Counted from the first letter of the stretch, positions 26,629 through 34,957 are shown. The stretch is DNA of 64,000 nt from Pseudomonadota bacterium (GCA_021325655.1 JAJPGT010000099.1:1-64000); one strand, 5' to 3'. Numbers and translations: made by a program. The notes: generated by a model not told the origin, from the letters alone.

Positions 26629-27240
26629 GTGCAGGCGGAGACCCGGCGGGCGCGGGCGCTGTACGACCGGCTCGCGCCCCGTTATGACCGCATGGAGCAG
26701 GTGGCGAACTGGCTTCTCCTCGGGCGGCTGCGCCGGCAGGTGCTGGCAGCGGCGCGGGGACGGACGGTGGAGGTGGCGGCCGGCACGGGGAGCAATCTGC
26801 CCTATTACCCGCCTGGGATGCGGCCGTGGCTGGTGGACGTGAGCGAGGGGATGCTGCGGCGCGCGGTCGAGAAGGGCGCGGCCGGCCGGGTGATCCTGGC
26901 CGACGCGGAGCAGCTCCCGTTCGGGGACGCTACCTTCGCCACGGTGGTGGCGACGCTCTCCGGCTGCACGGTGGCCGACCCGCTGCGCTACTACGCGGAG
27001 CTGGGTCGGGTGTGCCGCCCGGACGGTCGGGTGCTCCTGCTGGAGCACGGCTTGAGTAGCTGGCGGCCACTGGCCGCGCTGCAGCGGCTGGGGCTCCGCC
27101 GCCAGCTTCGCCGCTTCGCCTGCCATGGCGATCGCGACGCCGAGGCGCTGGTGCGCCTGGCCGGGCTCCGGCTGGAGCGGTCGGAGCAGCGTGCGCTCGG
27201 CGTGCTACGGCTGATCACGGCGCGGCCCGCGGCGGGGTAG
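26629..27240 (+). CDS. Class I SAM-dependent methyltransferase (UbiE/PmtA-like)
   Basis: 203 residues from GTG 26629 with GGAGGCGCGGGG upstream. After YDRLAPRYDRMEQ, typical of UbiE-like enzymes, comes motif I VEVAAGTGSNLPYYP, then WLVDVSEGMLRRA, LADAEQLPFGDATFATVV (motif II/post-I), and RVCRPDGRVLLLEHG (motif III). The helical N-terminus and motif spacing fit methylation of quinones or phosphatidylethanolamine. The sequence does not decide between these. It is monocistronic and cytosolic or membrane-peripheral. Confidence 0.8.
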   Translation: MQAETRRARALYDRLAPRYDRMEQVANWLLLGRLRRQVLAAARGRTVEVAAGTGSNLPYYPPGMRPWLVDVSEGMLRRAVEKGAAGRVILADAEQLPFGDATFATVVATLSGCTVADPLRYYAELGRVCRPDGRVLLLEHGLSSWRPLAALQRLGLRRQLRRFACHGDRDAEALVRLAGLRLERSEQRALGVLRLITARPAAG

Positions 27241-27296
27241 CCACGCGAGCGCGCCACTAGAGCCACGTGGCGGGAGCGAGGGGCCGTGCTTGGGCA

Positions 27297-27728
27297 CTAG
27301 TGGGAGGAGCGACGGCGGCAGGTGTGCCCGTTCGCGCTGCAGGAGCCGCTGCCGGTGAAGCTGGCCGTGCCACGCCCGCTGCCAACCACACTGAGCGAGT
27401 CGCCCTGGGCGATGAACTTCACGTTCGTCCCGCTGACGGTCGCCCGTCCAGTGCCCTCGTAGCGAACCCAGCCGTTGCCGAGATCGGTCCGGGTGCCGTG
27501 GCCATTGGCGTGAACCGTAGCGTCGCCACCGTTGTCCTTGACGAACAGGACTCCGCTGCCGGTGAGCGTCGCGCTCCCATGCAGGTGGATCGTGGCGCTG
27601 CCGCTCCCCTGCGCGGCGAACGTCCCTCGCCCGGTGATCCCGTCGGCGAACACGGAAGGCACGCTGAGCAGCACGAGCGACCCCACGGCGAGCAGTGAGC
27701 CTAGGAATGATGAAGAGCGAAGGCGCAT
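27297..27728 (-). CDS. Secreted Gly/Ser/Thr-rich beta-repeat protein (143 aa)
   Basis: ATG 27728 follows GGGAGGGAGA. The N-terminus MRLRSSSFLGSLLAVGSLVLL with a VFADG cleavage region is a classic Sec signal peptide. The mature part consists of short alternating strands with recurring G-S-G, G-x-A-T and HGSAT units (GSGSATIHLHGSATLTGSG, EGTGRATVSGTNVKF, GSGRGTASFTGSGSC), suggesting a beta-solenoid or beta-sandwich at the cell surface. Two Cys near the C-terminus (C-x6-C) could form a disulfide before a basic tail. No family is recognised. Confidence 0.65.
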   Translation of the reverse strand: MRLRSSSFLGSLLAVGSLVLLSVPSVFADGITGRGTFAAQGSGSATIHLHGSATLTGSGVLFVKDNGGDATVHANGHGTRTDLGNGWVRYEGTGRATVSGTNVKFIAQGDSLSVVGSGRGTASFTGSGSCSANGHTCRRRSSH

Positions 27729-27886
27729 CTCGGTTCTCCCTCCCGCCACGCCGCTGACGCCCGAGCCGCGGCGCTGCTGCCTCCACGTCCGTTCCCAAGC
27801 CGGCGATCGGCGCGTAACAGGATGATCGCCTGGTGACGTGAGCATACCTCAGTGAACCGTTGAAAAGATACCCTTTTTGGGACCAT

Positions 27887-28486
27887 TCAGCCGTCCTGTT
27901 TGCCGCCAGAGGCGGCCCAGAGGGCCAGGCCCACAGCCTGAGCGGTCCAGTCCGGGCCAAGCTCACGCGCCCGCTCCCGCAGCGCAGCGGCGTAGCGGAC
28001 GTAGTAGGCCAGAGTGAAGCTCGGGACGCCGAGCTCCGGGATCGCCGCGCCTACGCGGTCGTCGAGAAATGGGTACAGGTCCGGGCGGTAGGCGGCCAGC
28101 ACGGCCGAGGCCGTAGCTGGGCCAACGCCCGCCAGCGCGGCGAGCTCCACTAGCGGCCGCCGAGGATCCGGCACAGCGGCGAAGGCGCGCTCGGAGCAGC
28201 GGCGCACCTGGTCGGGCTCATTGGCCCGCACCAGGGCGAGGTTGCGCGGGCGCCACTCGCCGCGCCGCATCTTCCAGCGCACGATGCCCAGGAGCTCGTC
28301 CGGCTCCAGCCAGGCCGGCGAGCGCTGCGCCAGCACCGCTGGGAGCTCGGTGCGATACCAGGTATCGAGCTGAACCAGCTCCGCCACCCCCTGCGCCACG
28401 ATGACGGCAGGGTACGCGGCCAGCGCCGCGCGCCAGCGATCGGCGTCTGCGCTTTCCCAGAACAGGCGGGCCTGGACCTGGCTCAT
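27887..28486 (-). CDS. Helix-hairpin-helix protein, possible DNA-glycosylase-like fold (199 aa)
   Basis: ATG 28486 overlaps the stop of the upstream small membrane-protein gene as ATGA, which fixes the start despite the poor binding site. The N-terminal half is helical and rich in Trp (LFWESADADRWRAAL, WYRTELPAVL, IVRWKMRRGEWRPRNLAL). The middle contains LVELAALAGVGPATASAVLA, a helix-hairpin-helix motif as found in DNA glycosylases and other DNA-binding proteins. DLYPFLDDRVG follows, where an Asp could be catalytic. It is cytosolic. DNA binding is inferred from the motif only; catalytic activity is not established. Confidence 0.65.
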   Translation of the reverse strand: MSQVQARLFWESADADRWRAALAAYPAVIVAQGVAELVQLDTWYRTELPAVLAQRSPAWLEPDELLGIVRWKMRRGEWRPRNLALVRANEPDQVRRCSERAFAAVPDPRRPLVELAALAGVGPATASAVLAAYRPDLYPFLDDRVGAAIPELGVPSFTLAYYVRYAAALRERARELGPDWTAQAVGLALWAASGGKQDG

Positions 28487-28815
28487 CGGTGGGTGGCAGC
28501 CCGCTGGGAGAAGCCGAGGGAAGAGGGGCTGACCGGCGCCCAGCACTTCTGGAACGGGACCTGGTCGGGCCGCTGCTCCCACTCCTCCAGGCAGGCGCTC
28601 CCTGGGACATGAAGCGCCGTCTCGGCGGAGCGCGCCGGGGCGAGCCCGCTCGCCGCCAGCGTCGCCACGGCCAGTGCGAGGAGGCCGAGCAGGGTGGGGG
28701 CGAGCAGGTCGCGAAGGGCGCCGCGCCCGCCAGGCCGGCCCGCGGGCCGCTGCCGCCATGCAGCGCAGGCGGCACCTCCGTCCGCAGCAGGAGCCGTTCG
28801 ATCCGGGCACGTCAT
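28483..28815 (-). CDS. Single-span membrane protein with CxxxW-x11-CW motif (110 aa)
   Basis: ATG 28815 overlaps the preceding stop and its own TGA overlaps the next ATG, both as ATGA. A polar N-terminus of ~35 residues is followed by one hydrophobic segment (LLAPTLLGLLALAVATLAAS, ~38-57). The predicted outside region has CLEEW (Cys75, Trp79) and CW (Cys91, Trp92). The Cys spacing of 16 and both Trp positions match the upstream gene exactly, although the rest of the sequence differs. A disulfide-bonded exposed motif is likely. No known family is recognised. Confidence 0.6.
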   Translation of the reverse strand: MTCPDRTAPAADGGAACAAWRQRPAGRPGGRGALRDLLAPTLLGLLALAVATLAASGLAPARSAETALHVPGSACLEEWEQRPDQVPFQKCWAPVSPSSLGFSQRAATHR

Positions 28816-29006
28816 CGCCGGCTCTTCACCTGCCAGCATTCGACTTGTGGCTGGTGCTCCGCTTGCTCATCCCAGTGCTCCACACAGACCGTCGGCATAG
28901 CGAGCGGCGAGCTGTCTGCTGGCAGGGATGGAGGCACATGTTGCCAGGCCACCAGCAGCCAGAGCCAGAGCAAGCCAAGCCCGACAAGTATGAGGAGCTG
29001 GCGCAT
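28812..29006 (-). CDS. Short membrane-anchored protein with CxxxW-x11-CW motif (64 aa)
   Basis: ATG 29006 has GGAG seven bases upstream. Residues 3-20 form a Leu/Trp-rich transmembrane or signal-anchor segment (LLILVGLGLLWLWLLVA). The exposed tail contains CVEHW (Cys41, Trp45) and CW (Cys57, Trp58) and ends in KSRR. It shares the same Cys/Trp spacing as the next gene, with which it overlaps as ATGA. It is the first gene of a three-gene coupled unit ending in the helix-hairpin-helix protein. The function is unknown. Confidence 0.6.
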   Translation of the reverse strand: MRQLLILVGLGLLWLWLLVAWQHVPPSLPADSSPLAMPTVCVEHWDEQAEHQPQVECWQVKSRR

Positions 29007-29262
29007 CGACGGCTCCGCGGCAGCCAGAAACCGCTCGCCCCACTCTACGCCATACCGGAGCCCGGCGCTAGAGCCCGTTGGTGTGTGGAGCGTGGGGGGG
29101 GGAATCACGCGGTCAGTCGGCGATGGGGTGACGCGGACGACAGCGCGGGACGGGAGGTGCAGCAGCCAGCCGCGTGGTCCGGATGGTTCGTCCCGGCGTA
29201 AGGTAGCGATTTCGCGGCGGAGGCGCGTATGATCTGCGGCCGACAAGCAAGACGGAGGGGTT

Positions 29263-31899
29263 GTGACGACGCCGGCGGACGACCCGGGAGCCGAGGGCAG
29301 CGCGGCCGCGGCGGCGCTTGCCCGGCTGGCCGCCCGGGAGCGTGCCCTGCGCGAGGTGACCCAGGCGCTGGCCCTGCACCTGGACGAGCGGGAGGTGCTG
29401 GATCTCGCCGTCCAGCATGCTGCCACGCTGTTGGACGCCTCCTACGCGCGCGTCTGGCTGTTCGATGCCAGCGGCGATCTGCGGGCCGCGGCAGCGGTTG
29501 GCCACCTCCACCCCGGGGCGCTCGACGAGCGGCTCCCGGCGCAGAGCGTCTCCGGACTCGCGGCCCGGAGCAACATCCTGAACCTCCCCAATGCCCCATC
29601 GCACCCGGTCTGGCAGGAGCCAGAGTTCACAGCCCGCACCGGGCTCGGCTCCTACCTGGGCGCAGCGCTGCTCCGGGCGGGCGAGTCCCTCGGGGTTCTG
29701 GAAGTGATGCGCGAGCCCGGCTATCGCTTCAGCCCAGGCGATGAGGACCTATTGCGCGGCCTGGCCGGCGCGGTGGCGGTGGCGGTGAGCAACGCTCGCT
29801 TGCTCCGCCAGGCACAGGAGGAGGTGGCCGAGCGGCGGCGGGCCGAGGCAGCGCTGCGCGAGAGCGAGGCGCGCCTGGCCGAGGCCCAGCGGATCGCGCA
29901 CCTGGGGAGCTGGGAATGGGACGTCCTCCAGGATCGCATTACCTGGTCAGACGAGCTGTACCGGATCTACGGCCTGGCCCCCCAGCAGTTTCAGGCAACC
30001 TTCGCCGCGTTCCTGGAGTGTATCCACCCGGATGACCGCGAGCGGGTTCAGCAGCACGTTGAGCAGGCAGCACGTAGCGGCGCGCCGTTCGAGTTTCAGC
30101 ATCGCATCATCCGGCCAGATGGCACGATCCGCGTACTGCACGCCCGGGGAGAGGTGTTTGTCGACGCCTCAGGCCAGCCGGTGCGCATGGCCGGGACCGG
30201 GCAGGACGTCACTGAGCAGCAGGAGACGGAGCTGCGCGCTCAGCAGCTCCGCGTGGAGCAGGCAGCGCGGGCCGAGGCGGAGGCGGCCGAACGCCGCCTC
30301 CAGGCGATCCTGGACGGCTCCCCCGCGGTCATCTCTGTCAAGGATACGGAAGGACGCTACCTGACGATCAACCGCCGCTACGAGACGCTGCTCGGCGTCT
30401 CCCGCGCCCAGGTGCGGGGCTTGACCGATTACGACCTGTTCCCGCCTGAGGTCGCCGACACCCTTCGAGAGAACGACCAGCGAGCGCTACGAACCCGGGC
30501 GCCAGTCGAGACGGAGGAGGTCATCCGGCTGCCCGATGGCCCGCATACCTACCTGGCAGTCAAGTTCCCCTTACTGGACGTCTTCGGAGAAGCCTACGCC
30601 GTCTGCGGTATCGCGACCGACATCACCAGCCGAACACATCTGGAAGAGGCCTTGCGGCAGTCCGAGCGCGAGGCGCGCGCGCTCTATCGGGCGGCGTTGA
30701 GCATCGGGAGCGAGCTGGATCTGCACGCCCGGCTCGAGCGGGTGCTCGATGCCACCCTGGACCTGGTGAGCGTCAGCCAGGCACAGGTGGCGCTGCTGGA
30801 TCCCAGCGGCCAGGAGCTGGAGTTCGTCGCTACCCGCGGCCTGGCGCAGGAGATGACCCTGCGGCGGCAGCCGGCCAGCGCTGGCTTGACCGGCCAGGTG
30901 CTCCTCCAGGGTCGCGCGGTCCGCTCCGATGATCTGCTGACCGATCCGCGCGCCTATAATCGGCGCTTGGCCGAGGAGGCCCGCCTGCGCTCCTGGCTCG
31001 GCGTCCCGCTCGTCGACGAGAGTGGCACATTCGGGGCATTGTGTGTGCTCAGCCAGGAGCCCGGCCGCTTCAGCGAGGAGGACGAGCGGAAGCTCGCCGC
31101 GCTGGCAGCACTGGCAGCGCTCGCGGTCCGTGAGGCGCACCTGCGGCAGCGCGCGGAAGACGCGGTGCGGCAACGTGACATGTTCCTGGCCACCGTGTCC
31201 CACGATGTGAAAAATCCGCTGACGGCGCTTCGCGGCCGGGTGGCCCTCCTCCGCCGTCGAGCCGCGCAGTTGCCCGAAGCGGACGCCCTCTACTTCGATA
31301 CCGCGCTGGCGCGCATCGATGCGATGGCGGTCAAGATCACCTGGCTGCTCAATGACCTGGTCGACCTGGCGCACCTGCAAGCCGGCAAACCGCTCCCGCT
31401 CGATCGCACCCCCACGGATCTCGTCGCGCTGGCGCGGCGGGTCATCGAGGAGCACCAGCGGACGACAGAGCGCCACAGCATTCGCCTGGAAGCCGACGAG
31501 CCAGCGCTGGGCGGCGCCTGGGACGCTGCCCGGCTCGAACGGGTGCTAGACAATCTTGTTGGTAACGCAGTCAAGTATAGCCCTGAAGGTGGAGACGTCG
31601 TCCTGGCGGTCTGGCGCGAGCGGGACACGAGCGGGGAGTGGGCGGCGTTTTCTGTTACCGACCGGGGTATCGGCATCCCGGCCCGGGATCTCCCCTACGT
31701 GTTCGACCGGTTCTTTCGAGGGAGCAACGTCGCCGGGCTCGCCGGGAGCGGGATCGGCCTGGCCAGTGCACGCGAGATCGTGGAGCAACACGGCGGCACA
31801 CTCGCGGTCCAGAGCCAGGAGGGCCAGGGCAGCACCTTCACCGCCCGGCTCCCGCTTGGCATACCGGACCAGGAGACGGGGAGCCCACCGGAGGGGTAA
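29263..31899 (+). CDS. Soluble hybrid sensor histidine kinase: GAF-PAS-PAS-GAF-HisKA-HATPase
   Basis: 878 residues from GTG 29263 with CGGAGGGG upstream. Domains in order are: GAF (~20-175), a short coiled coil, PAS_3 (~205-325, LGSWEWDVLQDRITWSDELY), a coiled coil, PAS (~345-460, ILDGSPAVISVKDTEGRYL), GAF (~475-625), HisKA with the phosphoacceptor His647 in VSHDVKNPLTALRGR, and HATPase_c with NLVGNAVKYS, DRGIGIP and GSGIGLASAREI. There is no transmembrane helix, so it senses internal signals or ligands. No receiver domain or response-regulator gene adjoins it; its partner is encoded elsewhere. The Asp after the His (HDVKNP rather than HELRTP) is a common subfamily variant. Confidence 0.9.
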   Translation: MTTPADDPGAEGSAAAAALARLAARERALREVTQALALHLDEREVLDLAVQHAATLLDASYARVWLFDASGDLRAAAAVGHLHPGALDERLPAQSVSGLAARSNILNLPNAPSHPVWQEPEFTARTGLGSYLGAALLRAGESLGVLEVMREPGYRFSPGDEDLLRGLAGAVAVAVSNARLLRQAQEEVAERRRAEAALRESEARLAEAQRIAHLGSWEWDVLQDRITWSDELYRIYGLAPQQFQATFAAFLECIHPDDRERVQQHVEQAARSGAPFEFQHRIIRPDGTIRVLHARGEVFVDASGQPVRMAGTGQDVTEQQETELRAQQLRVEQAARAEAEAAERRLQAILDGSPAVISVKDTEGRYLTINRRYETLLGVSRAQVRGLTDYDLFPPEVADTLRENDQRALRTRAPVETEEVIRLPDGPHTYLAVKFPLLDVFGEAYAVCGIATDITSRTHLEEALRQSEREARALYRAALSIGSELDLHARLERVLDATLDLVSVSQAQVALLDPSGQELEFVATRGLAQEMTLRRQPASAGLTGQVLLQGRAVRSDDLLTDPRAYNRRLAEEARLRSWLGVPLVDESGTFGALCVLSQEPGRFSEEDERKLAALAALAALAVREAHLRQRAEDAVRQRDMFLATVSHDVKNPLTALRGRVALLRRRAAQLPEADALYFDTALARIDAMAVKITWLLNDLVDLAHLQAGKPLPLDRTPTDLVALARRVIEEHQRTTERHSIRLEADEPALGGAWDAARLERVLDNLVGNAVKYSPEGGDVVLAVWRERDTSGEWAAFSVTDRGIGIPARDLPYVFDRFFRGSNVAGLAGSGIGLASAREIVEQHGGTLAVQSQEGQGSTFTARLPLGIPDQETGSPPEG

Positions 31900-32104
31900 T
31901 CCCCGCCTCCACCAGCCGCGCCAGCCCCTGCTCGCCCGCCAGCACCGGGGGTGGGACGGCCCGCAGCCAGGCAATGACCGCCAGCGCCCCGAGCCCGGAC
32001 AGCAGCCCGGGCGCCTGCCTCACTGCTGGCAGCCCGAGCCTATCGGCCAGTCCTATCGCCGCCAGGCCTATTGCGCTCGCCACTCCGAACGCCAGCAGCG
32101 CCAT
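31838..32104 (-). CDS. Possible small membrane protein (88 aa), doubtful
   Basis: The frame starts at ATG 32104 and could encode two hydrophobic helices (residues ~2-20 and ~35-50) followed by a polar tail. The binding site (AGCAGG) is weak, and the 3' end overlaps the histidine kinase gene by 62 bp on the opposite strand. It could be a real convergent gene or an accident of GC-rich sequence. It is listed because the 31900-32200 stretch otherwise holds nothing. Confidence 0.25.
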   Translation of the reverse strand: MALLAFGVASAIGLAAIGLADRLGLPAVRQAPGLLSGLGALAVIAWLRAVPPPVLAGEQGLARLVEAGITPPVGSPSPGPVCQAGAGR

Positions 32105-32202
32105 CGAGCCTGCTGAGGCACGTTATGTGAGTCGAAGCGGGGCGACACGATGGACACACTGCTGCGGGAGACGTTGGGGTAGCGGTTTGGATACAGGACG
32201 AA

Positions 32203-32233
32203 GAACGGCGGGAGCAGAGTGCTCCCGCCGTTC
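32203..32233 (-). terminator. Strong hairpin terminator downstream of tRNA-Val
   Basis: A 14-bp perfect inverted repeat (32203-32216 with 32220-32233) with a 3-base loop sits 19 bp after the tRNA 3' end on the minus strand, followed by TTCGTCCTGT. It could also stop plus-strand readthrough from the kinase gene. Confidence 0.7.
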
Positions 32234-32252
32234 GCTTCTATCTGGTAGAGGG

Positions 32253-32326
<74 letters not shown>

Positions 32327-32338
32327 GGCTGGCCTCTC

Positions 32339-32368
32339 AGTATACGGTTGGATTCGCCCGGGGCGCAA
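32339..32368 (-). promoter_or_regulatory. Sigma-70-type promoter for tRNA-Val
   Basis: On the minus strand TTGCGC (32368-32363) and TATACT (32344-32339) are 18 bases apart. The -10 lies 12 bases before the tRNA 5' end. Confidence 0.55.
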
Positions 32369-32481
32369 AAGGGAGTAGCCCGCGCGGCCGCCGCGAGGTG
32401 CGACCGGGTAGAATCGAAGGCGCCGTGGCTGGCGCGCCGCGCCCGCTGTCGAGCTGTCTGTGGCGCTTGGAGGATCTTGCT

Positions 32482-33906
32482 GTGGACCAGACCGATCTCT
32501 GCTTCACCCCGGCCACAGAGCTGAGTCGCTTGATCCGCCAGCGTGCGCTGTCGCCGGTGGAGCTTGCCGACGCGGTGCTGGCGCGGATCGAACGGCTCAA
32601 TCCCCGCTTGAACGCCTTCATCACCGTCACCGCCGACCTGGCGCGGGAGCAGGCGCGCCAGTCGGAAGCACGGGCACTGCGCGGGGAGCTGCTAGGGCCG
32701 CTGGACGGCATCCCGTACTCGCTCAAAGACCTGGAGCCAACCGCCGGCATCCGCACCACGTTCGGCTCGAAGTGGTTCGAGCACAATGTGCCGACGGAGG
32801 ATGGCGCGGTGGCCGGGCGGCTGAAGCGCACCGGGGCGGTGCTGCTGGGGAAGACGAACACGCCCCAGTTCGGCTACAAGGACATGTGCGACAACCTGCT
32901 CCTGCCACCCACGGCCAACCCCTGGCGGCTGGACCGCACCTCAGGCGCCTCGTCGGGCGGCGCGGGCGCGGCGGTCGCGGCCGGGCTGGGCCCGCTGGCA
33001 CAGGGATCCGACGGCGCCGGCTCGATCCGCATCCCGAGCGCGCTCTGCGGAATCGTTGGGCTGAAGCCGTCCTTCGGCCGCGTGCCCTACCATCCGAACG
33101 CTGACTACTGGGCCGCCCGCTCCCACATCGGTCCAATGGCCCGCACCGTGCGCGACGCGGCGCTCCTGCTCACCGCCATGGCGGGCCCGGATCCGCGTGA
33201 CCCGCTCTCTATCGATACCCCGCCCGAGGATTACCTGGCCGCCTGCGAGGGCGACCTGAAGGGCTTGCGGGTGGCATATAGCGAGGACTTCGGCTACGCC
33301 GCGGTGGACCCCGAGGTGCGGCAGCTCGCCCGCGCCGCGGCGCGGCGCTTTCCCGAGCTGGGGTGCGAGGTGGAGGAGCGCAACCCGAGCTGGGACGACC
33401 CGAAGGAGTTTCACGCGGTGCTCTACCGGGTGCTGATGGCGGCGCGGCTGGGCGATCGGATGGACGAGCGCCCCGAATGGACAGAGCCGACGCTGCGGCA
33501 GCTCATCGAAGTCGGGCGGCGCTACTCGGCGGTGGAGCACCAGAAGGCGCACCTCGCTCGCAGTATCTTCTACAACCAGGCGCGCGCCTTCTTCGAAACC
33601 TACGACCTGCTGCTCACCCCACAGATGCCGCTCGGCGCCTGGTCGTCCGAGCCCGGCCCGGAGGAGGGTCCCAGGAGCATCGAGGGGAAGCCAACGCCGA
33701 CAATGTTCGACCGCCTGCCGTTTACCGTACCGTTCAATCTGACCGGCCAGCCCGCCGTCTCCGTCCCGTGCGGATTCACCGCGGACGGGCTGCCGGTGGG
33801 GCTGCAGATCGTCGGCCGCTGGCACGCCGATACAACGGTCCTCCGAGCCGCCGCCTGCTTCGAGGCGATCCAGCCCTGGGTGCAGCATCGCCCGCCGCTC
33901 GACTAA
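32482..33906 (+). CDS. Amidase signature family enzyme
   Basis: 474 residues. GTG 32482 is chosen because GGAGG is eight bases upstream; longer frames lack a site. The catalytic Lys is in GIPYSLKDLEPTAG. The glycine-serine region RTSGASSGGAGAAVAAGLGP and the following GSDGAGSIRIPSALCG supply the two serines. GLKPSFGRVPYHP follows. It hydrolyses an amide or ester in the cytosol; the substrate is unknown. It is divergent in sequence from the GatA-like amidase at 23399. The PLP-fold gene follows 30 bp downstream, so the two may form an amide/amino-acid catabolic unit. Confidence 0.83.
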   Translation: MDQTDLCFTPATELSRLIRQRALSPVELADAVLARIERLNPRLNAFITVTADLAREQARQSEARALRGELLGPLDGIPYSLKDLEPTAGIRTTFGSKWFEHNVPTEDGAVAGRLKRTGAVLLGKTNTPQFGYKDMCDNLLLPPTANPWRLDRTSGASSGGAGAAVAAGLGPLAQGSDGAGSIRIPSALCGIVGLKPSFGRVPYHPNADYWAARSHIGPMARTVRDAALLLTAMAGPDPRDPLSIDTPPEDYLAACEGDLKGLRVAYSEDFGYAAVDPEVRQLARAAARRFPELGCEVEERNPSWDDPKEFHAVLYRVLMAARLGDRMDERPEWTEPTLRQLIEVGRRYSAVEHQKAHLARSIFYNQARAFFETYDLLLTPQMPLGAWSSEPGPEEGPRSIEGKPTPTMFDRLPFTVPFNLTGQPAVSVPCGFTADGLPVGLQIVGRWHADTTVLRAAACFEAIQPWVQHRPPLD

Positions 33907-33924
33907 ACCACAGGGTGGCGCTCC

Positions 33925-33930
33925 AGGAGG
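33925..33930 (+). promoter_or_regulatory. Ribosome-binding site that indicates a CTG start
   Basis: AGGAGG ends six bases before CTG 33937. The first in-frame conventional start, GTG 33961, is 30 bases away, too far for this site, and would delete residues conserved at the family's N-terminus. Confidence 0.55.
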
Positions 33931-33936
33931 ACGAAT

Positions 33937-34890
33937 CTGGACACGCTGACAATCGGCGACGTGCTCGCCGCGCGCAACACCATCCGCCCCTACCTGCCCG
34001 CCACCCCGCTGTACGCGTACCCGGCGCTCGATCGGTTCACCGGGCTGGAGCTGTACGTCAAGCACGAGAACCACGCTCCGATCGGCTCGTTCAACGCGCC
34101 GCGCGCCTTGAACGCGCTGGCGGCGCACCGTGGCCGAGGCCACGCGGTGGCGGCCAGCACCGGGAACCACGGGCTGGGCGTGGCCTACGCAGCGCGGCTG
34201 CTCGGCATGCGGGCGACGATCGTGGTCCCGCGCTGGGCAAACCGCGAGAAGCTCGACGCCATCGAGGCGGTGGGTGGGGAGGTGGTGGTCGCCGGCGAGA
34301 CGCTCCAGGAGACGCAGCAGCGGGCGCAGGAGCTGGCGGAGGCGCGCGGCGCCTACCTCGCCGCCGATGGGGCCGATCCCCTGATCGCGGCGGGTGCGGG
34401 AACGGTGGGCCTGGAGATCGTGGAGGCGCTGCCCGACCTCGATGTGCTGGTGGTGCCGCTCGGGGATGGCGCGCTCGCCGCGGGCTGCGGCGCGGTGGTG
34501 CGGGCGCCATCGCCCGCAGCCCGCACCCTGGGGGTGCAGTCCGAGGCTTGCCCGGCGCTCGTCCTCTCCTGGCAGCGGGGCGAGGTGGTACGCGTGGAGG
34601 GGACGACGCTGGCCGACGGCCTGGCGGTCGTGCAGCCGCACGCGCTATCGGTCCGCCTGCTGCGCGAGCTGCTGGACGAGGCGCTCCTGGTCTCGGAGCA
34701 GGATCTGATCGAGGCGATTCGGCTCCTGCTTCGCTTCACCCACAACCTGAGCGAAGGCGCCGGCGCCGCCGCGCTCGCCGCTTGCCTGAAGCGGCGCGCG
34801 GCGCTGGCAGGTCGCAAGGTGGCGATCATCCTGAGCGGCGGAAATCTGGACACCCGGCTGCTGCCGTCGATCCTGGGCGAGCGCGCCTGA
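33937..34890 (+). CDS. Fold-type II PLP-enzyme-like protein (threonine/serine dehydratase family) lacking the Schiff-base Lys
   Basis: 317 residues if translation begins at CTG 33937. The N-terminus (LTIGDVLAARNTIRPYLPATPLY) aligns with threonine dehydratases, and VKHENHAPIGSF matches the substrate/PLP region where the family normally has G(S/A)FKxRGA. Here residue 53 is Asn, so the PLP-binding lysine is absent. The Ser/Gly-Asn-His loop ASTGNHGLGVAYAARLLG and the late ILSGGNLD are kept. The fold is therefore intact but normal aldimine catalysis is not expected. It may be a pseudoenzyme, bind PLP non-covalently, or have another role. Confidence 0.75.
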   Translation: MDTLTIGDVLAARNTIRPYLPATPLYAYPALDRFTGLELYVKHENHAPIGSFNAPRALNALAAHRGRGHAVAASTGNHGLGVAYAARLLGMRATIVVPRWANREKLDAIEAVGGEVVVAGETLQETQQRAQELAEARGAYLAADGADPLIAAGAGTVGLEIVEALPDLDVLVVPLGDGALAAGCGAVVRAPSPAARTLGVQSEACPALVLSWQRGEVVRVEGTTLADGLAVVQPHALSVRLLRELLDEALLVSEQDLIEAIRLLLRFTHNLSEGAGAAALAACLKRRAALAGRKVAIILSGGNLDTRLLPSILGERA

Positions 34891-34918
34891 GCAGCGTGCA
34901 CCCCAGGGCCTGCTACTA

Positions 34919-34937
34919 GCCACCGCGTCCCGGTGGC
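34919..34937. terminator. Hairpin between convergent genes
   Basis: GCCACCG (34919-34925) pairs with CGGTGGC (34931-34937) across a 5-base loop, between the PLP-like gene and the convergent glycosyltransferase gene. Confidence 0.45.
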
Positions 34938-34957
34938 CGGTGCGGTCCCCTCGCGGG

